Shown here piece by piece: positions 54,916-63,295 of a stretch of 64,000 nucleotides of DNA. A program made the translations under genes and the position numbers. Within the stretch, counting starts at the first letter, position 1. Every line of letters begins with the position of its first letter. Location: positions 1 through 64,000 of the forward strand of contig JASGHK010000001.1 of assembly GCA_049841135.1 (NCBI GenBank), in the 5' to 3' direction. Under the pieces are notes generated by a model that saw nothing but the letters and a program-made list of their open reading frames with translations, ran no database searches and was not told the origin of the DNA. This stretch comes from JACRCT01 sp049841135 (GTDB taxonomy: Bacteria; Myxococcota; Myxococcia; Myxococcales; UBA5297).

Positions 54916-55764
54916 ATGCGCTTCGACGACGGGCCGCGCTCTCCGATGACCCCCGACGAGTTCCGCCTGCTGGCGGAGCTCATCTACGACCACTGCGGCA
55001 TCCTCTTCAAAGAGGACATGTGCTTCCTGCTCGAGCGCCGACTGGGCGTGCGGGTCAAGGCGCTCGACCTGCCGGACTTCATGGCCTACTACCGCTACCT
55101 GCGCTTCGACGCCGGGCGGAGGGCGGAGCTCGACACCGCGGTCGAGGCGCTGACCACCAACGAGACCTACTTCTTCCGCGAGCCCCACCAGCTCAAGGCC
55201 TTCCGCGAGGAGATCCTCCCGGGGCTGGTCAAGGAGCGTGCGTCGACGCGGCGCCTGCGGCTCTGGTCGGCGGGCTGCTCGACCGGCGAAGAGGCCTACA
55301 CGCTGGCGATGCTCATCCTCGAGAGCGGGCTGTGCCAGGGCTGGGACGTGGAGATCTTCGGCTCGGACATCTCGCGCAAGGTCCTCTCCGCCGCGCGCAA
55401 GGGCACCTACGCCAAGAACGCGCTGCGCGAGGCGCCGCTGGAGATGGTGCAGCGCTACTTCGTCGCCGACGCCGGCCGCCACGTCGTCAAGGACGAGGTC
55501 AAGGCGCTGGTCAGCTTCGGCCACCTGAACCTGCTCGACGAGCACATGGTGGCGATGCTGGCGCGCTTCGACGCCGTCTTCTGCCGCAACGTGATGATCT
55601 ACTTCGACCTGCCGGCGCGCCGCCGCGTCCTCAAGAGCTTCCACGGGCGGCTGGTGCCGGGCGGGTTCCTGCTGCTGGGGCACTCGGAGAGCCTCATCCA
55701 CGTCACGGCCGACTTCGAGCTCGTGCACCTCAAGAACGACCTGGTGTACCGCAAGCCGGTCTAG
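54916..55764 (+). CDS. cheR: CheR glutamate methyltransferase
   Basis: A 282-residue SAM-dependent enzyme that methylates receptor glutamates. N-terminal helical domain, then TTNETYFFRE, LWSAGCSTGEEAYTLAM (SAM binding), IFGSDISRKVL, and FDAVFCRNVMIYFD. All expected motifs. 3 bp after the HEAT gene. No receptor gene is in the window, so substrates are elsewhere. Confidence 0.95.
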   Translation: MRFDDGPRSPMTPDEFRLLAELIYDHCGILFKEDMCFLLERRLGVRVKALDLPDFMAYYRYLRFDAGRRAELDTAVEALTTNETYFFREPHQLKAFREEILPGLVKERASTRRLRLWSAGCSTGEEAYTLAMLILESGLCQGWDVEIFGSDISRKVLSAARKGTYAKNALREAPLEMVQRYFVADAGRHVVKDEVKALVSFGHLNLLDEHMVAMLARFDAVFCRNVMIYFDLPARRRVLKSFHGRLVPGGFLLLGHSESLIHVTADFELVHLKNDLVYRKPV

Positions 55765-55788
55765 CGAAGAGAAGAGGAGAGTGGAGTC

Positions 55789-56829
55789 GTGGGCAAGGGC
55801 AAGAAGCTGCGCGTGGTGGTCATCGACGACTCGGCCTACAACCGCCGGGCCATCATGGAGATGCTCGAGTCCGTCGAGGACATCGCGGTCATCGGCACCG
55901 CGGCCGACGGCGAGGAGGGGCTCAAGGTCGCGCTGGGGCTCAAGCCCGATGCCATCACGCTGGACCTGGACATGCCGAACATGGACGGGTTCACGTTCCT
56001 GCGGCTCTTGATGGCCCAGGCGCCGATCCCGGTCATCGTCATCTCCGGCTACGCGCGCAGCGCCGACGTCTTCAAGGCGCTGGAGCTGGGAGCCATCGAC
56101 TTCATCGCCAAGCCCAGCCGCCACTTCTCGCCCGAGACCGCGAGCGTGCGCGACGAGCTGGTGCAGAAGCTGGCGGCGGTGCGCCTCTTGCGCCGCGGCG
56201 CCTTCGCGCGCACCGAGAGCGGCAACGAGATCCCCGCGGCCAACGCGCCGGTGAAGGTGGCGGTGGTAGGCGCCTCGACCGGCGGCCCGCCGGCCCTGCA
56301 GCGGCTGCTCTCCTCGCTCCCCGGCGACCTGCCGCTGGGGGTCGCCGTCGCGCAGCACATGCCGGAGCGCTTCACCAAGGCCTTCGCCGAGCGGCTCAAC
56401 CGGCTCTCGGCCTTCGAGGTGGTCGAAGCGCGCTCGGGCGACCTGCTGGCTGCCGGGCGGGCGCTCATCGCTCCCGGCGGGCACACCATGCGGCTCATCA
56501 AGGCCGCCGACGGCCTGCGGGTGGCGCTCTCCGAAGGCACGCCCAAGGACAAGTACTTGCCCTCCATCGATGCGCTCTTCGAGAGCGTCGCCGACGCCTG
56601 CGGCAAGACGGCGGTGGGGGTGCTGCTCACCGGCATGGGCAACGACGGCAGGGCAGGGATGCTCGCGCTCAAGAAGGCCGGGGCGACCACCATCGCCGAG
56701 TCCGAGGAGACCGCGGTCATCTACGGCATGCCCAAGGAGGCCGTGGAGGCCGGCGCCGCTCGCCACGTGCTGCCGCTGGGGTCCATCGCGGACGCGCTGG
56801 CGAGGTTCTCCCGCGGCATGGCGGTGTGA
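55789..56829 (+). CDS. cheB: CheB methylesterase/response regulator
   Basis: A 346-residue protein. Receiver domain with phosphoacceptor Asp59 (LDLDMPNMDG) and Lys108, then esterase with Ser163 (GASTGG), His190 (QHMP) and Asp286 (GMGNDG). Complete and typical. Starts at GTG 55789 with AGAGGAGAG upstream. Opposes CheR. Confidence 0.96.
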   Translation: MGKGKKLRVVVIDDSAYNRRAIMEMLESVEDIAVIGTAADGEEGLKVALGLKPDAITLDLDMPNMDGFTFLRLLMAQAPIPVIVISGYARSADVFKALELGAIDFIAKPSRHFSPETASVRDELVQKLAAVRLLRRGAFARTESGNEIPAANAPVKVAVVGASTGGPPALQRLLSSLPGDLPLGVAVAQHMPERFTKAFAERLNRLSAFEVVEARSGDLLAAGRALIAPGGHTMRLIKAADGLRVALSEGTPKDKYLPSIDALFESVADACGKTAVGVLLTGMGNDGRAGMLALKKAGATTIAESEETAVIYGMPKEAVEAGAARHVLPLGSIADALARFSRGMAV

Positions 56830-56953
56830 GCACCGAAAGGCAAGATCGCAAAGCACTTCGCAGACTTGGCGCTGCTCAGAGCGCTGGGATAAATTGATGC
56901 GCAATTCTGTCCCGGGCACGCCTTCCAAGAAGGCGCCTGCCGGAGGTTCCGAC

Positions 56954-57335
56954 GTGGCGTCGCGAAAAGTCCTGATCGTCGATGACTCGCAGGCCATGCG
57001 CCGCAGCATCGTGTACGCCCTGCAGCGCATCGACGACGTCTTGTGCCTGGAGGCGCAGGACGGCGCCGAGGGCCTCAAGCGGCTGGCTGCCGAGCGCTTC
57101 GACATCATCCTCACCGACATCAACATGCCGGTGATGGACGGCCTCAAGCTCATCGCCCACGTCCGCAGCGACGACAGCCCGCACAAGACGACGCCCATCG
57201 TCGTCATCAGCACCGAGTCCGCCCAGGAGGACCAGCGGCGGGCCCTGGCGCTGGGAGCGAGCGCCTACCTGATCAAGCCGCTGGCGGGCGAACGCGGTGC
57301 TGGAGACGGTCAAGCAGCTCCTCAAGATCCCCTAA
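56954..57335 (+). CDS. cheY: CheY-like response regulator (second), one frameshift
   Basis: About 126 residues. GTG 56954 with GGAGG seven bases upstream. Asp pair near the N terminus (IVDDSQ), phosphoacceptor in TDINMPVMDG, STES switch and LIKPL lysine. The last 15 codons are in another frame; deleting one G from GCGGGCG (~57288-57294) gives ANAVLETVKQLLKIP and the stop at 57333. It ends 15 bp before the cyclase gene, suggesting it could be that enzyme's regulator. Confidence 0.9.
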
Positions 57336-57350
57336 CGGGACGGAAGGCCG

Positions 57351-59109
57351 ATGGGCGTCCAAGAGAACAAGACGAAGTTCGGGGAGCAGCTGGTCGCCGC
57401 CAACGTCGTGACGGCCGAGAACCTCGCCAAGGGCGTCGACCTGCAGACCGAGCACGGCGGCAACCTCGTCGACGTGCTGATCGAGAACGAGCTGGTCGAC
57501 GAGCGCCGGGCGCTGCGCTTCCTCGCGGAGACGAGCTCGGCGCGCTACATCACCAGCGACAAGCTGGCCTCGGCCAGCATCCCGCCCGAGGCGCTGGACC
57601 GCATCCCGGTCCGCCACGCCGACAAGCTGTGCGTGCTGCCGCTGGGCTACCAGCCGAACACCAACACCCTGACCCTGGCCCTCTCGGAGATCGACGAGGG
57701 ATTGCTGGAGCAGGTCCGCCTGGCCGCCGGCGTGGGGCAGGTGCAGCCGATCATCGCCGCGCGCTGGGCCATCCGCGCCGGCATCAAGCGCTACTACCTG
57801 GGCGACGTGTACGCCTTCGCCCAGTTCGAGGACTCGCAGGCGCAGGCGCAGGTGGTGGAGGAGCCGGGCGAGGTCCGCCACCGCGAGCCCACCCGCAACG
57901 AGCCGGCGCCCAAGCCACCCGAGGGGACGGCCTCCACCAGCGACAAGGTCAAGCACGAGGCCAACCTGCTGCGCGTCGCCGGCGAGCTTCTCCAAGCACC
58001 TCGCCAAGGAGCGCGACCCCCAAGCCATCCTCCACCGCGTGCTGGCCTTCGCCAGCGACACCATGAAGGCGGACGAAGCGGTGCTGCTCATGCCCGAGCG
58101 GGGCAACTTCGTCTCGCGCGGCGTGCGCACCAAGACCGGGGCCAAGACGGTCAAGGTGAGCATGACGCTGGTGAAGGAGATTGCCGCCAGCAAGTCGGGC
58201 GTGGTGGTCGCCGACGCCAAGGCCGACCAGCGCTTCGCCAACGCCGAGAGCGTGGTGCTCTCCGGCCTGCGCAGCGCCATCGGAGCGCCGCTGGTCATCG
58301 GCAACACCGTCCGCGCCATCCTCGTCCTGGCCCACAAGGAGCGGGTCGACTACTTCAGCAAGCAGGAGCTGGACGTCCTGATGGCCATCGCGGCTCAGGC
58401 CAGCCAGTCGCTGGAGGCCGCCGAGACCGCCCGCCAGCTCGCGGCCGACGCCGCCAACCGGACGCACCTCCTGCGCTACCTGCCGCCGGCACTGGTGGAG
58501 CAGGTGGTCTCGGGCGTCTCGACGCTCACCGCCGCCGGCGACGCGCACGAGGTCTCGCTGCTCTTCGCCGACATCTCCGGCTTCACCGCGCTCGCCGAGC
58601 AGATGAGCCCGCGCGAGGTCGTCTCGCTGCTCAACGAGCACTTCGCGCAGATGGCGGAGATCGTCTTCTTCCACGGCGGCATCCTCGACAAGTTCCTGGG
58701 CGACTCGGTCATGGCCCTCTGGGGCGTCACCGAGCGCAGCCCGCTCTCGCCGGTGAAGGCGCTGCGTGCGGCTCTCGAGATGCAGCAGCGGGTGGGCGAC
58801 ATGAACGCCCTGCGCGCGGCCAGCGGAAAGCCTCAGTTCGAGATCGGCATCGGCGTGCACACCGGCTGGGCCATCTTCGGATCCATCGGGTCGGCGCGGC
58901 GCCAGGACTACACGGTCATCGGCGATGCGGTGGCCACGGCCTACAAGCTCAGCGGCGCCGCCAAGCCGGGGCAGATTGTCGCCTCGGAGATCACCATGAC
59001 CGCGACCCAGGGCGCGTTCGTTGCCGAGGAGCTGCCCAACCTCGGCCTCTCCGGCCGGGCGGCCGCGCTGCGCGCGTTCGCGGTGAAGGAAGAGAAGCCG
59101 AAAGGGTAG
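57351..59109 (+). CDS. MshEN-like/GAF/class III cyclase protein, one frameshift
   Basis: About 585 residues after repair. Residues 1-160 match the N-terminal domain of T2SS ATPases (FGEQLVAANVVTAENLAKGVDLQ, then IDRIPV-type strands), i.e. an MshEN-like fold whose RLG c-di-GMP motifs are degraded. A GAF domain (~225-360) precedes the cyclase domain (FADISGFTAL metal Asp, DKFLGDSVM second metal Asp, adenine-selective Lys and DYTVIGD Asp). The transition-state pair usually Asn/Arg reads Ala and Lys (GDAVATAYKL), so activity may be weak or lost. The break is at 57984-57990. Observed GAGCTTC becomes GAGCTC on removing one T, giving ELSKHLAKERD. Confidence 0.85.
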
Positions 59110-59154
59110 CCGCCGCGGCTGCCGGCTCCATCGCTACCAAGCAGCGAGGCACAC

Positions 59155-60114
59155 ATGGCTCGACTCATCACCCGCCGCCGGGTCCTCTACGGGCTGGGTG
59201 GGCTCGCCGGCGCAAGTGCCCTGGGCGCCCTGGGTCTCTTCGCCGAGGACCGCTACAGCCGGTTCGTCCGCGGCGCCGAGTTCGCCATCAAGGACCACCG
59301 GGTCGACGTCCCGGCGACCACGCCCCGCATGGTCGTCACGCACGGCATGGACGCCGCCAAGAACGTCCGCGCGGTGGTCGAGCGGCTGGGCGGGATGTCG
59401 AAGTACGTGACCAGCGACGACGTGGTGGTCATCAAGCCCAACATCGGCTGGGACCGCTCCGCGGAGACCGGCGCGAACACGCACCCGGACGTGGTGGCCG
59501 AGGTGGTGCGGCTGGTGAAGGAGGCGAGGGCCAAGCGGGTCATCGTCGCCGACTGCCCGGTGCGCAAGTCGCGGGCGGCGTTCCTGCGCAGCGGCATCCA
59601 GCAGGCGGCCTCGGCGGCGGGCGCGGAGATCTTCGCGCCCGAGGACATCCGCCACGTGGCGGTGAAGGTCTCCGACCGGCTGGGGACCTGGGACGTGCTC
59701 GAGCCGTTTGTCCAGGCGACCAAGATCATCAACGTGCCGGTGGCCAAGCACCACCCGCTGACGGGCGTGACCGCGGGCCTGAAGAACTGGATGGGCATCA
59801 CCGGCAAGCTGCGGATGATGCTCCACGAGGACATCGAGCGAGCCATCGCCGAGCTGGCGGCGCTGATGAAGCCGACGCTGACCATCATCGACGCGACGCG
59901 GCTGCTGATGGGCAACGGGCCCGACGGAGGGAACCCGGTCGACGTGAAGCCGATGGGCGTGATGGCCGCCGGGTTCGATCCCGTGGCGCTCGATGCCTGG
60001 GCCTTCAGCCTCTTCCCTGGAGTGCCGCTGCCGGGGAACCTGCACATCGCGCAGGAGCTGGGGCTGGGCACCATCGACTTCAACGCGCTCAGTCCGGTCG
60101 AGGTCGGGCAGTAA
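59155..60114 (+). CDS. Tat-exported DUF362 protein
   Basis: A 319-residue protein. It begins MARLITRRRVLYGLGGLAG, a twin-arginine signal (TRRRVLYG), so it is folded before export, usually with a cofactor. The DUF362 signature is present: DVVVIKPNIGWDRSAETGANTHPDVVAEVV, VADCPV, PVAKHHPLTGVTAGLKNWMG and the terminal AAGFDPVALDAWA. No ferredoxin domain, so the iron-sulfur cluster, if any, is elsewhere. 45 bp after the cyclase, same strand. Function unknown. Confidence 0.88.
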   Translation: MARLITRRRVLYGLGGLAGASALGALGLFAEDRYSRFVRGAEFAIKDHRVDVPATTPRMVVTHGMDAAKNVRAVVERLGGMSKYVTSDDVVVIKPNIGWDRSAETGANTHPDVVAEVVRLVKEARAKRVIVADCPVRKSRAAFLRSGIQQAASAAGAEIFAPEDIRHVAVKVSDRLGTWDVLEPFVQATKIINVPVAKHHPLTGVTAGLKNWMGITGKLRMMLHEDIERAIAELAALMKPTLTIIDATRLLMGNGPDGGNPVDVKPMGVMAAGFDPVALDAWAFSLFPGVPLPGNLHIAQELGLGTIDFNALSPVEVGQ

Positions 60115-60124
60115 GTCCAGGTTC

Positions 60125-60138
60125 CCGAGGGGGCTCGG
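60125..60138 (+). terminator. Short hairpin after DUF362 gene
   Basis: CCGAG-GGGG-CTCGG, 5-bp stem directly after the stop; too short to be confident. The rest of the 155-bp convergent gap holds a chance GTGA-N6-TCAC (see rejected). Confidence 0.25.
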
Positions 60139-60269
60139 CGACTTGCCGCGATGGCGTGAGGCGGATCACATTCCGCTTGGGTCGGCAACCGTTGAGACTT
60201 ACGCGGGATTTCGGCGTTTGGTGACGCAGGTCACGAAGCGGCCCGCAACGATCATATGGGTTGGCGCGG

Positions 60270-62144
60270 TCAGGGCTTGGCTGGCGCCTTGAGCCCCTCC
60301 GCCAGGCCGTCCTTCATCGCCTGCCAGTAATCCTTGCCCGCGGCCCACTTGTCCTTGCGGAACTTCTCGACCCAGGCGTCCAGCGTCGCGTCCTTCGGCT
60401 GGTCCTTCTGGGCCTTGAAGAGGTAGGTCGCCACCATGTCGCAGACGCGCTCGGTCTCCCAGAACTGGGTCCGGTTGAGCGCGTTGAGCTCGTTCGCCAG
60501 CTTCCGGTGGTGGGCGTCGACGTCGACCTTCTCGCCCTGGAAGTCGTCGACGATCTGCGGAAGCATCGCCTCGGCCCAACCGCGGTGGAAGCGGCACATG
60601 CCGTAGTTGTCGAGCATCAGCTCCTTGCCCATGCGCACGCCGCAGGCCTTGCCCAGCTCGAACGGCGGCTTGTACTCGACGCCGTAGTCCAGGTAGTAGC
60701 GCCCGAGGATGGGCATCGGGCTGAACATCCCGGGCACCCAGTACTGGTTGGGCACCAGGCAGTCGTCGCCGTCGCCGCTGGCGCTGTAGACCGCCGCGTC
60801 CTTGGCCTTGCCGCCGAGCTTCTTGGCCGCATGGCGGATGCCCTGACGGAAGTCGGCGGCGCGCGGGTCGTCGAGCATCCAGGCGATGACCTTCACCGCG
60901 AGGTCGGCGTTGTGCGCGCTGTCGGCGACGACGTCGAGCTTCTCGGGATCCCAGTGGGGCTTCTCCTCGATCCCGGTCTGCTCCTCGGTCAGCCAGCCGT
61001 TGGCGAGGCACTCCATGATCCAGGCGACCTCGCCGCCGATCTGGATGCCGTCGAAGCCGGCGGCGTCGGCGCAGCGGTTGGTCTTCTCGGCGGCGCGCTG
61101 GTCGAAGACGCCGATGAGCGGCCCCAGCGACTGGTAGGGCTCGTAGTCCTTCTTGTACTTGTCGTTGAGCTTCTTGCAGACCGCGCCGCAGGGCTCGCCG
61201 CAGTTGAAGTTCTTCTTCTTCTCCACGATCTCCTCGTCGAACTGCTTGACGTAGTGCGGCTCGATGAGCCGGTCGTGGATGGAGAGGCGCCGCTCGTCGG
61301 GCCAGTTCACCGACTGGTAGTTGAAGGAGAGGACCTTCTCCTTGAGCGCGTGGAAGTTCGAGCCGAAGGTGCCGGCGGTCTTGAACTTCGGGTCGTACCG
61401 GTACTTGGTGGTCTTCTCCAGGTCGACCATCTTCAATGGCTTCTGGAACTTCTTGTCGAAGTAGCCGTCGACGAGCTTGCGGTCGGTCAGGTCGACGTCC
61501 TCGTAGTCGCCGCCGTAGATGACGGCCGCGATGTTGTGGTGCTGGAACAGGCGCGAGCCGAGCCCGCCGCGCCCGGCCCAGGTGTCGACGTGCGTGAGCT
61601 CGCCCTTGACCACCGGCACCGAGCAGATGGCGCCGATCCGGGTGCGCGCTGCCGAGGGGCCGGTCGCCAGCACGCGCGCCGACTTGAACTCGGCGCCGTG
61701 CGTGTCCCAGACCTGGTGCAGGAGCGCGTAGACGCCGATCTCGTCGTGGTAGCCCTTCCAGATGCCCTCCACGTCGAGGGGCGCGAGCTCCACGCAGTCG
61801 ATGCCCTTGACGTTGAGGATGTGCAGGACGCTCGGCTGCGCCGCGCGGCCGCTGAGGACCAGGAAGTTCGCGCCGACGCCTTCCCAGGGCAGTCCGGCGC
61901 CGCCCATGGTCGAGGGGAAGAATCCTCCCCAGATCGGCGAGTGGCCGCAGACGACCAGCCGGTTGGAGCCGGGGACGAACGAGCCGGCGATGGGGCCGGA
62001 GCCGATGACGGTGTGCGTCTTGCCGGCGTCGCCCAGCTTCCAGGCGAAGTCGATGACGCCGATGACTTCCTTGTCGTCGACGGGCCGGTACTCGTGCGAC
62101 CCGTCGGCGGCAGAGACGTAGAGGGCTCGGTAGTTCCTTGGCAT
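60270..62144 (-). CDS. Aldehyde:ferredoxin oxidoreductase family enzyme (tungstopterin)
   Basis: A 624-residue protein of the AOR family. N-terminal domain with GWGGFFPST-type sequence (SPIWGGFFPSTMGGAGLPWEG, ~69-90), MALP-like loops and SKGGLG-like (GRGGLGSRL). The cluster cysteines are Cys315, Cys319 and Cys323, spaced C-x3-C-x3-C instead of the usual C-x2-C-x3-C. The cofactor motif DxxGFDGIQIGG (~359-370) is present, as is the last cluster Cys in YGMCRFHRG. Predicted to oxidise an aldehyde or carboxylic-acid-linked substrate with ferredoxin. Subfamily unassigned. Convergent with the DUF362 gene; the LPG-synthase-like gene ends 10 bp upstream. Confidence 0.9.
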   Translation of the reverse strand: MPRNYRALYVSAADGSHEYRPVDDKEVIGVIDFAWKLGDAGKTHTVIGSGPIAGSFVPGSNRLVVCGHSPIWGGFFPSTMGGAGLPWEGVGANFLVLSGRAAQPSVLHILNVKGIDCVELAPLDVEGIWKGYHDEIGVYALLHQVWDTHGAEFKSARVLATGPSAARTRIGAICSVPVVKGELTHVDTWAGRGGLGSRLFQHHNIAAVIYGGDYEDVDLTDRKLVDGYFDKKFQKPLKMVDLEKTTKYRYDPKFKTAGTFGSNFHALKEKVLSFNYQSVNWPDERRLSIHDRLIEPHYVKQFDEEIVEKKKNFNCGEPCGAVCKKLNDKYKKDYEPYQSLGPLIGVFDQRAAEKTNRCADAAGFDGIQIGGEVAWIMECLANGWLTEEQTGIEEKPHWDPEKLDVVADSAHNADLAVKVIAWMLDDPRAADFRQGIRHAAKKLGGKAKDAAVYSASGDGDDCLVPNQYWVPGMFSPMPILGRYYLDYGVEYKPPFELGKACGVRMGKELMLDNYGMCRFHRGWAEAMLPQIVDDFQGEKVDVDAHHRKLANELNALNRTQFWETERVCDMVATYLFKAQKDQPKDATLDAWVEKFRKDKWAAGKDYWQAMKDGLAEGLKAPAKP

Positions 62145-62153
62145 GCGCGGAGT

Positions 62154-63188
62154 CTAGCTGAAGTCGCGCGCGGGTCGGCGCGCCCCGAGCGGTCGGTTGC
62201 GCGGCCGGCGCGGAGCCAGCGCCAAGGCCACCAGCCCCACGGGGATCTGGATGAGCTGGCCGACGCGCTGGACCAGGCCGAGCACGAGGCCGCTCTGCGG
62301 ATCCAGGCCGACCAGGCCGAAGAAGACGCCGAGCGAGCCTTCCTGGACGCCGAGCTGGCTGGGAATGAAGGTGAAGAGCGCATTGGCCGCGATGGGCGCC
62401 GCGGAGACGATGAGCGCCTCGGCCGGCGACGCGGGCACGTGCAGGAGCCGCAGGCCGATCCGAATCTCCGCGGCCAGGAAGAGGCGCGAGGCGAACTGGA
62501 TGGCGGTCGCCTGGAGCACGCAGATCGGCCGGTCGCGCCAGAGGCCGCGCAGCGCCTCGTCGACCGCCTGGGCGTCCGGCACCTTGCCCGCCATGGACTT
62601 GAAGCCGACCTTGCGCAGCACCTGGACGAAGGGCACCGAGACGCCGGCGCGCGCGGTGAGCCACACGAGCCCCAACGCGAGCAGCACGGTGGCCAGCGCG
62701 ACGGCGAGCGCCAGCCACTCCAGCCGGCGGGGCAGGGCGAGCCAGAACACGGCCACGGCGATCGCCAGCAGCAGGAAGACGAGGTCGGCCAGGATGAGCA
62801 GCGCGTTGTCGAGGATGATGGCCGGGACGGCGCGCTGCCGGTTCTCGGGCGCGACCCACAGCAACCGAGCAGCTTCGCCGCCGATCCCCAGGGCGGGGAT
62901 GGTCAGGTTGAGCGCGGACGCCGCCAGCCGGCTGGCCACCGCGGCGCCGATACCCAAGCGCGAGCCCGGCTCCATCAGCGGCAGGATGGCCAGGGCGCGC
63001 ACGCACAGCCCCGCGAGCGAGGCCGCCGGCATCAGGAGGAACGCCGGGCCGATGCGGCCGAGGCTGCCCACGATGGTGCCCAGGCCGACCCGGTGCAGCA
63101 GGTAGGCGAAGACGGCGATGCCCAGCGCCAGGGACAGGGGACGCCAGGACCGGGCGAGGAGCTGCTTGAGCCTCGGAATAGGCCGCAC
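62154..63188 (-). CDS. LPG synthase TM region/UPF0104-like multi-pass membrane protein
   Basis: A ~344-residue integral membrane protein with about eight helices. The family signature is visible: NLTIPALGIGGEAARLLWV (~95-115), a central ILDNALLILADLVFLLLA helix, and FIPSQLGVQEGSLGVFFGLVGL (~280-305), where GVQEG is diagnostic of the UPF0104/LPG flippase-like group. These move or modify lipid-linked products. GTG 63188 selected because upstream codons lack a good start. On the same strand as the AOR gene. No aminoacyl-transfer domain attached. Confidence 0.87.
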   Translation of the reverse strand: MRPIPRLKQLLARSWRPLSLALGIAVFAYLLHRVGLGTIVGSLGRIGPAFLLMPAASLAGLCVRALAILPLMEPGSRLGIGAAVASRLAASALNLTIPALGIGGEAARLLWVAPENRQRAVPAIILDNALLILADLVFLLLAIAVAVFWLALPRRLEWLALAVALATVLLALGLVWLTARAGVSVPFVQVLRKVGFKSMAGKVPDAQAVDEALRGLWRDRPICVLQATAIQFASRLFLAAEIRIGLRLLHVPASPAEALIVSAAPIAANALFTFIPSQLGVQEGSLGVFFGLVGLDPQSGLVLGLVQRVGQLIQIPVGLVALALAPRRPRNRPLGARRPARDFS

Positions 63189-63295
63189 GCCTTGAGGTTT
63201 GGGCCGGTAGAGGACGGTTTCACCCTCAGCCAGGCGGCCACCCCCTCGGACGAGTTCTTGGGCGATGCCGAAAGGCGGGCCAGAATCGGAGAGGC

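Noticed and set aside
60221..60234. CRP-like site GTGA-N6-TCAC
   Set aside because: It sits between two convergent genes, far from any start, so an operator role is unlikely.
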